Position numbers and translations under genes: made by a program
Shown: in pieces, positions 13,066 through 24,465 of the stretch
Position numbering within the stretch: position 1 is the first letter of the stretch
Layout: each line of letters opens with the position of its first letter
Assembly: GCA_001584585.1 (NCBI GenBank)
Contig: LSYV01000002.1
Location: 4,172,518 to 4,236,517, forward strand
Reading direction: 5' to 3'
Length of the DNA stretch: 64,000 bases
From: Gonium pectorale
Taxonomy: Eukaryota; Chlorophyta; Chlorophyceae; Chlamydomonadales; Volvocaceae
The notes under the pieces: model-generated
What the model was told of the DNA's origin: nothing
Seen by the model: the letters and a program-made list of their open reading frames with translations, nothing else
Databases searched by the model: none

Positions 13066-13591
13066 AGCTATACTGAGATTCGTTGACAGAATGTCTTAGC
13101 GACTTGAGGCTGCCAACGGCGGAACTCCTGGTGTTGGGTGTAGCGTGGGCAGTAGCCATTTCGAAGCCAGCCTTGGCAGAAGAACCCACAAGAAAAATGC
13201 TATCTACGTCTCACCTAGTGCTTACATGGTCCTTTTCGTTCTGCTCCCAGCGCGTTTCGGACATTTGCGTGTGCCTCTATTGGGTGCAGATGTCCGCAAG
13301 CACGAGGGTCATTCCTAGGTATTCCGTTAATTTCAACGCTCGGTGACGTTCTGAATTAGTTGCTCGGCTGCGAGGCAGGCCTAACGATGCAACGACAACG
13401 ACCGACCTGTTACGGCATTTTCCGCTTTTGAGGAAATTCTCTCGTTAAAGGGCTCATTAAATACTGTATAGCTATTTTAGCGTTGTTGGTAGGACAGGCG
13501 CTGACTACTCTCTATTCCTCTCCATCTCGCCTCGACTTCCATAAGGAGAAAGGGCTTCTCCTAGCACAGCAGCGCCTAACACGGTGCCCCC
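13066..13591. other. Divergent intergenic region between Sfi1-like and coiled-coil genes
   Basis: About 530 bp separate the start of the minus-strand Sfi1-like gene from the ATG of the plus-strand coiled-coil gene, so both promoters must lie here. An open Ser-rich frame (13159 downward) overlaps the left part and may be an alternative first exon. The stretch 13340-13480 is AT-richer than its surroundings. No TATA box or other defined site could be assigned. Confidence 0.5.
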
Positions 13592-15165
13592 ATGTCACAC
13601 GGATATGCCCCACCGTCAGGCGCTCTGGCCATGAAGCCCTTACCTGTGTTGGACGGCAGCGATGTGAGGCCGCCGCTGCAGCAGGACTGGAGCCAGACGC
13701 TGCCGGAGACGCTCCAGGAGGCGCGAGTGGCTGCGAAGGTCGGGGAATGTGGTGGGATGGGGACGGGACCAAACTTTTGACACGGGTTTGGTTAAAACAG
13801 GAGCACCTTGTTTCCATTGCCGGCCCTTCAGAATGAATGTATTACTCAGGCCGGTGGCACCTCGTAGCATGACCAGCCTAGCCGGTTAGGTACTAAGTGG
13901 TTACTTCTGGCCCGAGACTGGGTGCGTTAAACGTGCTGGCGGCAAGGTTGCTCGGGTGCCAAGTTGACTCGCGCGAGCAAGCAAAATGCATTCTGGGCAC
14001 ACGAGCGCCCGCTGTTGTAGGTGAAACCACGCGTCCAGGCAGCGCATCCCCTTGCCAAACTTGCAAATCACCCATCGCCTTCATCCGGCCGCCTCGCGAA
14101 GCGTGCCGCACCCAGCCGGGTCGCGCACGCCAACACTTTGCGCGTAGCGCTTGCGCGCTAGCCGTCGCGCTATCGAGCGCAATCCTCTCTCCCTCCGGCT
14201 CTGGGACACTGCACCTGCGTTCGTTTCCCCACAGGCCCTTAGAGAGCTGGTCCAGGATGCCGTGTACCTGGATGAGGACTGCTACAGCAGTGCCGTCAGC
14301 CACACCCATTACCAGGACAAGCTGCACGTAAGCCACTCGTGCGTGAATTATTGGTGACACCCGTTGCAATCGGGCCTGTGAGGTTTGACGGTTTGCAGGC
14401 CATTGGCTTTCCTCCCTGGCCGTCGTGTTGTACAGAAGCACGGTTCTGCGGGCGGCGCACCGCGTGGGCACCGGGACAGTCACAACAAAAGGCGCAATCG
14501 CGGTCGCGTGTGGGACAACAAGGTTATTCAGCTGCATTGCACTACAGCATTGAAGAGGCGCTACTCAGCCAGGGGTGGAATGATCCACCTAGCGAGGTTG
14601 CGGGTTGTTGTGTGTGACTGCGCGCAGGCTCAACAAGCGCAAGTCCGAGACATGGAAAATGAGGCTGCCGCTCTTCGCGCCGAGCTCGAACGGAAGGACG
14701 AGCTGCTGGCCGCCGCAGCCGGTCGGCAACAGGAGGCACAACGGCAAATAGCGGAGCTACAGCAGGAGCTCGAAAACAACGCGGGTGAGCGCGGTATAGT
14801 ATGTTCTGGTATAGTTTGCTGGTGCCGGGCTTTTGTGAGGTGCGGAGCGGTCTTGTACTTTCATTTGCCCGGCCCTACGCGGCGCTCCCAGCCCCAACTC
14901 CCATTGCCAACCTTGCACGAAGGTCTGTGCCCCTGTGAACGCGGATCTGGTGCACTGAAAACCGATTTGTGATGTCTCTGTGATGTGCGTTTGCAGCTCC
15001 CAAACTGCTTCCCAGCAGTGTGCCTCGCTGGACCTACGGCCACGTGCTCTGTTATGTCCCGTGTCCCGTGCAGTTGTGTTCCGCATGCACTACCAGGAGC
15101 TCCTGACGCGCACCGAGGAAATCGAGCGCCTCAAAGCTGTGATTGAGGGGCTGCAGCAGGGATGA
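13592..15165 (+). CDS. Small coiled-coil protein, 162 residues
   Basis: Four exons in phase: 13592-13738, 14235-14327, 14628-14784 and 15074-15165 (GTCGGG, GTAAGC and GTGAGC donors; CAG acceptors), together 162 codons plus stop. The N-terminal 50 residues are Pro/Leu-rich. From about residue 80 there is a coiled coil rich in Ala, Glu and Gln (AQVRDMENEAAALRAELERK). It continues in the last exon as TRTEEIERLKAVIEGLQ before the stop. I do not recognise the family. Divergent transcription with an Sfi1-like gene makes a centrosome or flagellum role imaginable, but that is inference only. Confidence 0.65.
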
Positions 15166-16307
15166 GCCTGCTTATAACCGGCGCTGCATCTGCACGGTCC
15201 TGTTGGCGTGTCTCGGACCCTTGCTCGAAAGGCGCGTCGGCCGCCCCATGATCCGGCATGCCGCCCTGTGCGATACATGCTCGGGACCTAGACCTAAGCG
15301 TGCTTAGACTCCCTGATGTTGGAACGCATGCAAGCAGGATGTGGGGCTACGAAAGGAGTTTTATTTGCATTTCATTCAAACATCTTTGCCTCCTGTGTTC
15401 GGTGCGGGCTTTGGCACGCTCAGAAGGGACGGTCCAGCCTTGGTTGGGTTGGTGCGGGACCATCCTATCACACTCGTACCTTCAGGCAATATGCATTCCG
15501 CGCATTCAATTGCAATTGTTATAGATTTTGGTATGTGTCCTTTTCTGTCACCCTGGGCTGGGGGAAATGACACAAGATTGCCTCTGGGGTCGCGGACATT
15601 CGCCAGTGCAGGGTACGTACACCAAGCGTACCCGTATCTGGCTCGTCGCTGGGAAGATGTGCTCCGTGGCCCCATGTCATAACAGCCGTGCCATGTTGTC
15701 TCACTGGCCTTCGCAAAAGCGAGCGTAACAAGTACGACCGCGAACCGCACCAATCGCTGCTGATAAACAGCCGAAACATGTGTATGGTGCATAGCTGATT
15801 TACCAGGGGCTTGACGCAAGGTAACCCGCTCCAGCGTTGTCCGGGTACGCCCAAAATTTTCCATTCATGGCGACCCGCCAAACCCCTATAGGCCCTAAAC
15901 CAGGCTACCACACGCATCAATAATGAATCATATGATGTGCCCGACAGCACAGCTCCACCAGGTAATCACTCGAAACCGTCGGCGTTGCCACAACGACACT
16001 GTCTAGGCCCCATCAACGATAAATTCAAAGCCATAGCTTTGGTATGCTCATGGCCGAATTCAGCAGCTATCCTCCCACCCGCACACAAGTACGGTATGTA
16101 GATGAACGGCTTTCAGCTGCTGAAGAGCCATACGCAGGGAAATGCATCGGAAGCAGACTGCAGGCGTTTTCGAACAAGGCACACAGCCGCCCCTTGTTCG
16201 GTACGTGTAAGTTTGTATTGTGTTGACCCCACTGGCAGCCACAACTGACGCACCCAGCGGCACTCGTTGCACTGCAAGCACGGCCGCAAGGTCAACCCAC
16301 TTCACCC
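15166..16307. other. Convergent intergenic region, no gene seen
   Basis: Lies between the 3' ends of the coiled-coil gene and the acidic-protein gene. Open frames up to about 160 codons occur on both strands but lack splice-consistent neighbours or recognisable motifs. Probably two 3' UTRs plus spacer. Confidence 0.5.
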
Positions 16308-17536
16308 TCATTTCCCCGTGGTCGCATCCTCCTCGTCGTCGTCGTCATCATCATCATCATCGTCATCATCGCTGTCCTCAGGCTCTGGTGCCTCCTCCTG
16401 CAGCTTGGTGATCACCTCTGTCAGCTCGTCCATCACCTCCATGCTCAGCCCCGCCTCGACCAGCTTGGCCTCGCAGGCTACGACAGCAAACACCAGCATA
16501 GTCCTGGCGCCTTAATTCAGGAACTTTGCACCCACGTAATTGGCAGCTGGCACAGGGTGCTCGGTGGGCCCGTACAGACTGAATAGCCTTCCCCACCTCA
16601 TGCCATACCGGCCCGTGCAGAAACTGGGTACGATGGCTGCCGACGCGCGTGCGCGGTTACCCACCTGTGAGGGCTTTCAGGAGAGCGGCCCACTCGTCTT
16701 TGTCTCGGCCCGCAGCCGCCACCACGCCTGTTTGGGCAGAGAGGGGCTCTGCGATAAGCACCCGCCCAGAGCGTGAAGGCATGCCAGCTGCGGGAAGACA
16801 AGCCTTGCACCATCCGTGTCCCCGACCAAAACAATCTTGACATGGGTCGAGTTTTGCAGCCTTGCGCCGACGCTCAGTCAGGGCGTGCCTTGAACCAGTC
16901 ACGCGTATGCTTGCATGACACCTGTCCGTTCTTGCCCTGGCATTGTTCCGGCTGGCGCGCCCTGCGCTATCCGACAGGCAGGCGGCATGCAGCGTCGGTC
17001 TTCCGCTACGAGCCGACAGGACCGTCACAGCTCTCATCTCCGCCCGTATGTTCCGGCTCGCGCTCGAGGGGTATGTTGGATGGAATGCAAACCCGCACTG
17101 GCCACGCCAACGCCGTCACACGCACGACCATACCCGCTATTTGCCCCCCGTACCTGGTTTGGACAGGACCTCCACCCATCGCTGTCCAACCAGGGAGGGG
17201 AACTCGGCGTTCTCACCATAAGAGAGGCCACCTACAGAGGAAGGCATAGGACAGCGTGCATCTCCCCAAGGACGGCGGACGGAACAGGGCGTGCGCGGTT
17301 TTCTGATCGCAGCTTAGACGCCCACGTCAAAGCTGCAACTTGCCAAGCTTTCTCCCCAACCGTAACTCACCTCCCTCGGCCCAGACCTCGCCATCATCGG
17401 ATAGCAAGTCGAACTTGGCGGGAGCGTCGGTTATCGCCTTGGTGACCTCCGCGAGCATATTGATAGCGCGACCAACGGGCGCGATGACTGAATCATCGTA
17501 AATCTTAAGCACGCGTCGAACTTCATACGCGCTCAT
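16308..17536 (-). CDS. Small acidic protein with poly-Asp tail, 132 residues
   Basis: Three exons chain in phase: 17371-17536, 16665-16727 and 16308-16477 (donors GTGAGT, GTGGGT; acceptors CAG, TAG), total 132 codons plus stop. The first exon begins MSAYEVRRVLKIYDDS and continues as helix-prone sequence. The last contains KLVEAGLSMEVMDELTEVI followed by a run of about twelve Asp (the GTC/ATC trinucleotide tract at 16330-16375) and a short basic end. No transmembrane segment or signal peptide. I do not recognise the family; the acidic tail suggests a nuclear or chaperone-like partner-binding protein, but nothing fixes this. Confidence 0.65.
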
Positions 17537-17789
17537 TTTGCCAGAATGGCAGGTGGGACCGGCGGCTCAGCTAAGCGCGAGCTGTGATCACCAGGATGGC
17601 GTTGCACAATTCAGCGACGTCAAGCCAAGAGAATTATAGTGCTGTACGCGCGCCAAACCATAATCAACCGCGCGCCTCTTCCAGAGCAGCCGGAGCAATG
17701 CATAGATAATATGATAAATATAGGGTAATTGGGCCCGGCAAGGGGTGCAAATGGCGTCATGCAGCAGCAGGGCTGAAACCCGGTCCGTG

Positions 17790-18735
17790 TCACTGTCTCC
17801 TCAGCTTAAGCAGCTTGTGGGCCAGAGCTTTGGTGTACCGCCCCCATTGGACGTTGGATTCCTCCAGGAGCCGCTGATGTGGTCTGTGTGATGCGGCTCT
17901 GCGCGATCTGCAATGCGCGCAGTAGCTGTTCGAGGCTAAAAAAGGCCTTCTGCAATGACACCTCAGCATCGCTGTGCGTCGCTGGGCAGGCCTGCAGTAG
18001 CAGTGCGCGGGATTGGACACGGGGGGTTCAACCTAGTGCACAGTGGGACAGAAAGCTTGTGAATGTCACACCTTTGCAGAAACTGGTTTCCACTGACCGA
18101 GCACCGCTACAGCCTCCTTGACCGTATCTGACAGGAGGCCTTCTCCCAATAGACAGGTCAAATGTTGATGGCCGCAATCCTCCATCTCAGGCATCCAACA
18201 CGCAAGATACAACAATGAAAACTACTGCGACGAACAAAAGGAGGCGCGTTGCACAGTAGATACGGCTGTGGTACGACTGTACTGCAATAATGCCCGGTAC
18301 GCCTCTTGCCGGCACAAGAAGCACACCACAGCGATCACAGCATCTCAGGAAAACCCCAGCAGGTACAACGCTACAAACATCACACACCAGCACATAGGCT
18401 GGCAAAACGGCACAGAATGAACAACTTCTACCCGGTTCACGCCTCCCCAATAAACCATTGAAGCCTCCCGGTCAAAGTACTGCCCAGAGGTCATGTAGGA
18501 CATAAGGAAACCAGTGAAACGACGGTCAACCTCCTGTAGCCTCTAAAAGCGCATCAATCGTTCCTGCCAGGGTAGGAGTTGCATTCTGGGCCCCAGTCCA
18601 TGTCATACTAACCGATGCCAAAGGCCTGCGGCCGACATACGCAATAGGGTCCTGCGAGCATGCTGGGAATCTCCAGCCCACGGCGCTAGCAATGCTCCGC
18701 CGCATAAGCCCGTCGGTTAGACGTTGGCTTCGCAT
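17790..18735 (-). CDS. Small gene, possible mitochondrial or plastid protein, provisional model
   Basis: Exons 18613-18735, 18443-18533, 18072-18127 and one starting at 17991 join in phase. The first encodes an Arg/Ser/Ala-rich N-terminus (MRRSIASAVGWRF) typical of an organelle presequence. The second contains RRFTGFLMSYMTSGQYFDRE, the third TVKEAVAVLGQWKPVSAK. The second exon would need a GC donor (GAG|GCGTGA). After 17991 two readings compete. One open frame contains LEQLLRALQIAQSRIT and stops at 17806. The other splices from 17962 to 17873 and ends in YTKALAHKLLKLRRQ with stop at 17790. Family not recognised. The exon order and helix-rich sequence suggest a real gene, but the 3' half needs transcript evidence. 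Confidence 0.4.
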
Positions 18736-18815
18736 CACGGGTCCGGAATGAAATGATTGGAATTAAATTCTCGTTTGTTTATGCGATGGTGGCCGCGGCA
18801 CTAACCGCCACATGG

Positions 18816-20406
18816 TTATACGGCGCCCTCCTGCTTCACGCTGACGTTCATGGGAATCGCCATGTTCATGGGCTGCACGGCCGAGCCCTGCCGTGACATG
18901 CTGGCCGCCGAAGGCAACGCCGGCATGGCGGCCTGCTGCGCCTGCGCCGCCATTGCCGCAGCTGCTGCGGCCGCCGCGGCTGCCGCCGCGCCACCGTCAG
19001 GCATGGCCGGGTTGGGCATAGCCATCGGCCCCATGGGCATGCACGCCATCATCCCCGGCGCGCCCATTGCGAAGGGGAACTGCGCCCCGGGCATGGCCGC
19101 GCCCATGGCTGCGGCAGCCGCAGCTGCCGCCGCCGGGTTCATCGCCCCTGCCATACCGCCCATGGACATGACTCCCATAGCTCCCGGCATGCCGGCTGCC
19201 GCGCCAAAGAACGCGGCGGGATCCATACCAGGGGGCATCATGGCCCCTGGCATGCCCGGCGGAGCGCCCACGCCAGCGGCTGCCGCAGCCGCTGGGTTAA
19301 ACGGGTACGGCGGCATCATTGGCGGCATCTGGGGCATAGGTGCGGACCCGGGCACCGCCGACGGGCCGGCCACTGCACCAGCTGTCGAGGCCGCGCCGGG
19401 CACGGACATGCCATGGGCTCCAGGCATGGCCGCCGCAGCTGCGGCTGCCGCCGCCGCAGCGGCAGCAGGGTTTTGGTGCATGCCGGACGCGGCCATGGGC
19501 ATGGATGGCAGCTTCATGGACCCCTGGGGCAGGAACTTGTTGGCAAGGTCGAAGTTGGGCTGAACGGGCAGTGGCGGCATCTGGCCCATGATTCCGCCAA
19601 TGGTGCTCAGCTGCTGCTGGATGGCCATCAGGTTATCCCGATACCGCATTAGCAGCTCCGTGTTCTCCATCACCTTGAACGCCGCCATGTTGCTTTTGAA
19701 CTGGATCAGGATACTGTAGTTTTGCTCCATGAACTGCGTGAGCGCCGCCGGCACGGTGGGAGAGGCATCGTCCGCGGCGGCTGCACTGCCGCCGGCCCCG
19801 CCGCTGCCTTTGCCGCCCTGCTGTCCGACCGACCGGGCCCCTGCGCTGCCGCCGCCCTTGCGCTTGGCGCTGTCATCCCGCCGCCCCTTCTCGTCCAGGC
19901 CGCAAGCCTTTACGCGCAGCGCTACGTCGCGTGCTGTTTTGCTCGGAAGACTTGCTGCCACGTGGATGTAGCGCTCGACGGGTGGGTACTGCGGCAACCA
20001 GAGGGGCCAACGCATCAGCCATCAGCCAGACTAGGTGAAAGGGAAAGGGTCTACCCGCCTGCTCCCCAGCCCTGCAAGGCAGCTTTCCATCCGTCAAGTC
20101 CACCAATAGCAGTCCTAGCATTAAGTATCCCCTCTCTCCGCATCCCGCAGCCCCGCTTGCACGCACCTTATCGGCTGGGAAGCGAGCCAAGGCGCTGTCG
20201 AGTGTGGCTAGCTCCTCTGGAGTCCAGTCCGAACCTGTGGTACCCTGCAGCTGCAGCTCGAAATCCGCATCGAAATCCTCGCCCGATGCACTGCTGTTGT
20301 TCGCGGGCACTGCTCCCGCCCCCTGCTGCTCAGCGTGGCTGGATGACGACGTGTTGGCCCCGATATCCGACGCTCTGAGGGATATCGACGCATAATTGGC
20401 ATTCAT
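18816..20406 (-). CDS. SANT/Myb-like plus DUF3755 domain protein, 470 residues
   Basis: Two exons, 20167-20406 and 18816-19988, separated by a GTGCGT...CAG intron in phase 0; 470 codons plus stop. The intron splits a SANT-like domain: SDWTPEELATLDSALARFP before it, VERYIHVAASLPSKTARDVA after it. Residues about 180-250 (LTQFMEQNYSILIQFKSNM through GQMPPLPVQPNFDL) match DUF3755, which follows a SANT domain in land-plant homologues of unknown function. The C-terminal 230 residues are low complexity, with Ala runs and Met/Pro/Gly repeats. Likely nuclear, with protein or DNA contacts through SANT. Start chosen at Met 20406, the first Met giving a coherent acidic N-terminus. Confidence 0.85.
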
Positions 20407-20955
20407 TAACGTGCATTCGGGGGGGCCGTGTGAGTCGGCGGGGCAAGAGCTGCAGGAGCGCCGGCTGGGAGCGCCGGCTCGTCGCCTACCTTGGAACGTT
20501 CGAATACAGTCCACCCGTTGCCATAAGTACACGCTAACAAAAAAGTAGCCCTGTTAGCTATCGCCCCTCCCAAAACTGCGACGTGTCGTCCTCGCCATGC
20601 AGTATCTGTGTGGTCTCCGCACCACCCGTGAAGACTGATGCAAAAAGGCTATGTACACCTGAGCGTGGGCCGGGATTCAATTTGGAGCCAAGGTCACGTC
20701 AACACGGCGCTGTGGGCACGACAGACGCACGGAGTTTCCTGTTGGCACAGCAGGCGAACGGAGCTTGGCAGAGCATGCCTGAAGCGCAGTGAGCCTTACA
20801 CATAGAGCTGCACAGGATCCGTCTGTCCCTTTCTTGCAACTCCCCGAGGAGGGAGGAACCTCGCGGAACCCTTCACCTTTTGGTTAATTTCTCATCTGTA
20901 TCGTTTCACCTAAGCGGATGTGATCAGATCAACTTTGCTTGGCAGCGAGCAAAAG
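20407..20955. other. Divergent intergenic region between DUF3755 and Sec12-like genes
   Basis: 549 bp between two start codons on opposite strands, so it must carry both promoters. An open minus-strand frame continues upstream to 20532 but with unconvincing sequence. No defined regulatory site assigned. Confidence 0.5.
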
Positions 20956-23900
20956 ATGGGGAAGAAGGGGTCCGCATCGCCGGGCCCCACCAACACCTTT
21001 AAGTATGGCATGCCGCTCTATGGCCTTGCGTGGCCAGAGGGAGCAACGTTCTTCCTTTGCGGAGGAGGCGGGCACGGCATCAAAAACCGCCTGGTTTGTG
21101 CCGAGGCACACCGGGGGGTGCTGACGGACCAGACAGCCGAGTACCTCTTTGGAACGGACTGCCCCACAAGGTACTTACCCGGGGAGGGAGGGTCTGCTCA
21201 GGCGGGCTTCTGACTGTGGGATACGAGCAAAACAAGACACCGTGCGTTATCAGCGTCCAATCCAGGCCCGCCTCCCTTACTGCCCCGCGCTGTGTCTCTG
21301 CCCTATGGCAGGCTCGCCGTGACCCCCAGTGGGAAATCTATCGTATTTGCCATGGGCAATGGCGGCATCCGGAGGCTCGACTTGGACACGCGGGGCAAGA
21401 TGCCGCGCTTCTCTGAGGTCACAGGTCAGCTCGTCAAGCTCTCATTTGCTGTGGGACGATGCATGTGTGTAATTGCACCCTGCTTGCTGCGGCTCGCCGT
21501 CCCGTGTACAACCTGGGCTCTGTGACTCCCCAACGTATGGTCCGTGGGCTGCAGAAGGCACTACATGTGCATCTTCCACTCCAATCCCTTTGCACCAGCG
21601 TCGTCTCCTCCCAGCGTGACCTCGCCGGCCGGAAGGGACTGGATAACGAGCGCATGTGACAACAGCCAAGTGCAACGCGGTCTTTGTCGCAGCATGCACA
21701 ACCCACCTGCAGCAGATTGTGCACCCTTTTGTTATGTCAGCCCACACCGCGTCGCCTGCAGGCAGCCTGGAGGAGCGGCTTAAGAGTATCACGACGGACG
21801 TCAAGGTCATGTCCTTCCACCCATCCGGGGACTACCTGGCGCTGGGCGGGGACGATGGCTCCGTTGTGGTGTACGAATGGCCCTCGCTCCGGATCAGGGT
21901 CGATCTCAGGCAGGTCTTGCGCAGGCTAACTGGCTTGAGGATGTTGGAAGTGTGGTGAGGTTAAGTAGGGGTGAGTACAGAGCCGGCAGGCCATAGAGTA
22001 GCGAGGACGACCACGGAACAAGGTCACTAGCCAAGGGCTCGCGTCGGCGATGGTCATGTTAAGGCTGACGTTGATGTCGACGCGTGCTTAAGCATTAATC
22101 AGGGTAAGCTGTGTGCCAGCCGCCGTTCCGGGTGTGTCCATATCTGGGATGCGCTGTGCATTCAAGTCTCTCCTGGGTGCTGTGCACTAGCATGGTGCCG
22201 CTTCTACACCCACAGAACGGGCACTTAGGCGGCAATGGGGGATTGGGGTGAGCTCGTGAGTTCCTTTCAACCCACTATCCCCGAGGCGTTGTCCTGCGCG
22301 CCCTCGCAGAGGCGATCGCAAACTGTCGGACGAGACCATCAAGGACCTGGACTTTGTGCCCTGGGCTGGGCCAGGTGCCGCCGGGCAGGCCGGCTCCCGG
22401 GCCGCTGGGAACGGCAAGGCGCTGATGGTGATCCTGGACAACGGCAGCGCCGCGGTGGTGGACCTGGACCGAGGAGGCCACGTGCTGTGCAGGGCGCAAC
22501 TGGCAAAAGGTGCGCTCTGGTCGCCTAGCCTGCGAGAACTCTGATGTACTCGAGAGGCGTTGCGTAGTCAGGCTGTACTCTTGGTGAGGCCGCGTGCTTT
22601 AACAGCGTGTGTGTTGCCCGTGCTACGCATCTGCCGGGATGTCGACACTCTAGGGCGGAGTCCAGAGTAGCCCTTGGAAGAGAGGGAGAAAGTTGGGGCC
22701 TGGTGCACCTCCTCGGTACAGTGACGGCGCTGACCTGCAGTGGATTACAGTTGCCCATTCTTGTATTGCTTCGGTGTTGCGTGTTAGTGGTGCTGCGTAC
22801 GCATGTTGGTGGCCGATGTTCGCACCTGGGCCTGCCCTATGGCCGTGCGGCGACGCAGCCAGCTACAAAACACAACCCTGTCCGCTAGCGCGCTAGGTAC
22901 AAGGGAATGGGTCCTTGCAGCACCTGCCATGTTCCCCCGTGTATGGCATGCTGTGGGCGCACGTGGCTCAATTCCTGTGACCATCTGGCAGGCGACTTCA
23001 AGAGCGACAAGGTCATGCTCGTCTCATCCGATGACCGGCTGCTGCTGCACCACCTGCCGCCAGGCGAGAAAACACTACTCATCGGGCCATCAACAGTTGA
23101 CCGGGGGGCTCTACATGCTAGCACCGCTAGACAGGCGTTTACGGGCAGCATCACCGCATGCCACGAATGGACTCTGCCAGGCTACACCCGGCAGGGCATG
23201 CGTTGCAGCCCGTGAAGCTTGTGCATGCGCGGGGCACACGCGCGGGGCAGCATCGTCAGCTCCGGTGCCCAGCCGCGCGCTGCTTGGTGCGGAGCAAGAG
23301 CCTCAACAAGCCCTGCTGACCAGCGCCTGCATCTGCTTCATTTGTCTGCCCACACCGGCCCCAGGCATGGAGAATGCGAACTTCAGCCGGGTGCGATGCC
23401 GCACACACGAAGGCGAGCGCGCCACGCTGGTGTGCCTCATGAACAACCGGAGCGGCTGCCACGTGGGGCTGTGGGAGCTCGGGGACGACGGGCTGCTGTC
23501 CATGCGTGCGGCCTGCAAGGTGGCGGACGGCCCGGGCGCATGCATGGACGCCAGCAGCGACGGGGTGCTCGTGGCGGTGGGCACCTCGGAAGGCGACGTG
23601 GCGGTGAGTGGGGAGCCCGCGAGGCGTAGTGCTTGTAACGCGTACCGTGATGTCTCCGACGGGAAAAGTCTGAGAGGATGGCGGTGCTGCAGCCCTGTGG
23701 CGCGGCTGGGGGGTGAATCAATTCAATGAACGGTTGCTGGTTGCGTATCGCGCTGTAGTCTTGCTTAATGTGCGCGCTGGTCTCGTGCGCGCACCATCCC
23801 ATGCATCCCTACGCATCCTCATCCCTGCGACACACATTAGACACATACATGTTCGCATCCCGGACACGCCCAAACCCCCGCAGCTGGTGGGCAGTCGGCC

Positions 23901-24465
23901 GCACCTGCGAGTCATCAAGCGCTTCCCCAAGGCACACATGGTCTTCACCACCAACATCGCCTTCAACCACGACGCCTCCTACGTGCTGTCCACCTCGGCC
24001 GACGCCAGCGCTACGGTCAACGCCACGGCGCTGCCGCCGCCACCAGATTTCAAGAGGTACGTGGCGCACTCTTGCGTCAATGGTCTTTTGCCTGGGCCAT
24101 GAACGGTAGTAACGCCTTTTGCACCATGTGACGCATGTCGTGCGATGATTGGTGGCTCCGTCGGCTGGCTACGCACACAGGCGTGGCCCCGGAATCAGTA
24201 GCCGTCACGTGCGTTGCATGCCTGAGCATCGTCCGCCAGAGCTCTTGCCTCTTTGCCCGGACACCATGGAAAGCATCCGTGAAGAGGCCCCAATCGTCAC
24301 CCCTCGCGTCCTATCGTCGGCCGCAGGATTCTGGCTCTTTTGCTGATTTTCGTCAGCCTGCTGCTCCTGATCCTGCTCCAGACGGTGCGCGTGCTAAAGC
24401 AGAGGGGCATGAGCCTGGGAGAGATCTACGAGATGGTGGGCCTGCGCCGCCGCGACGAGCTGTGA
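20956..24465 (+). CDS. SEC12: Sec12/PHF1-like WD40 ER membrane protein with RDEL C-terminus, 432 residues
   Basis: Eight exons: 20956-21170, 21312-21424, 21762-21909, 22310-22509, 22992-23063, 23365-23603, 23884-24056 and 24327-24465; 432 codons plus stop. WD40 blades are visible (VMSFHPSGDYLALGGDDGSV; ETIKDLDFVPW; ASSDGVLVAVGTSEGDVA). The block HLRVIKRFPKAHMVFTTNIA is characteristic of the Sec12/PREB/PHF1 family, the ER guanine-nucleotide exchange factors for Sar1 that start COPII budding. A hydrophobic segment (ILALLLIFVSLLLLILLQ, about residues 388-405) is the expected single membrane anchor. The short lumenal tail ends RRRDEL, resembling an HDEL/KDEL-type retrieval signal. Two junctions (after 21909 and 23063) require GC donors to keep phase and are the weakest parts of the model. 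Alternative: plant PHF1-type cargo factor rather than true exchange factor. Confidence 0.8.

Noticed and set aside
12662..13159. Alternative first exon of the Sfi1-like gene from ATG 13159
   Set aside because: The Ser-rich reading looks plausible but none of its donor sites joins the next exon in phase, while the 13065 frame reads through without an intron.
16267..16515. Plus-strand frame with a long poly-Ser run
   Set aside because: Opposite-strand reading of the poly-Asp trinucleotide tract of the minus-strand acidic protein.
18850..19563. 237-codon plus-strand frame rich in Gly, Met, Ala
   Set aside because: Exact antisense of the Ala/Met/Pro-rich part of the SANT/DUF3755 protein; the repetitive codons leave the opposite strand open.
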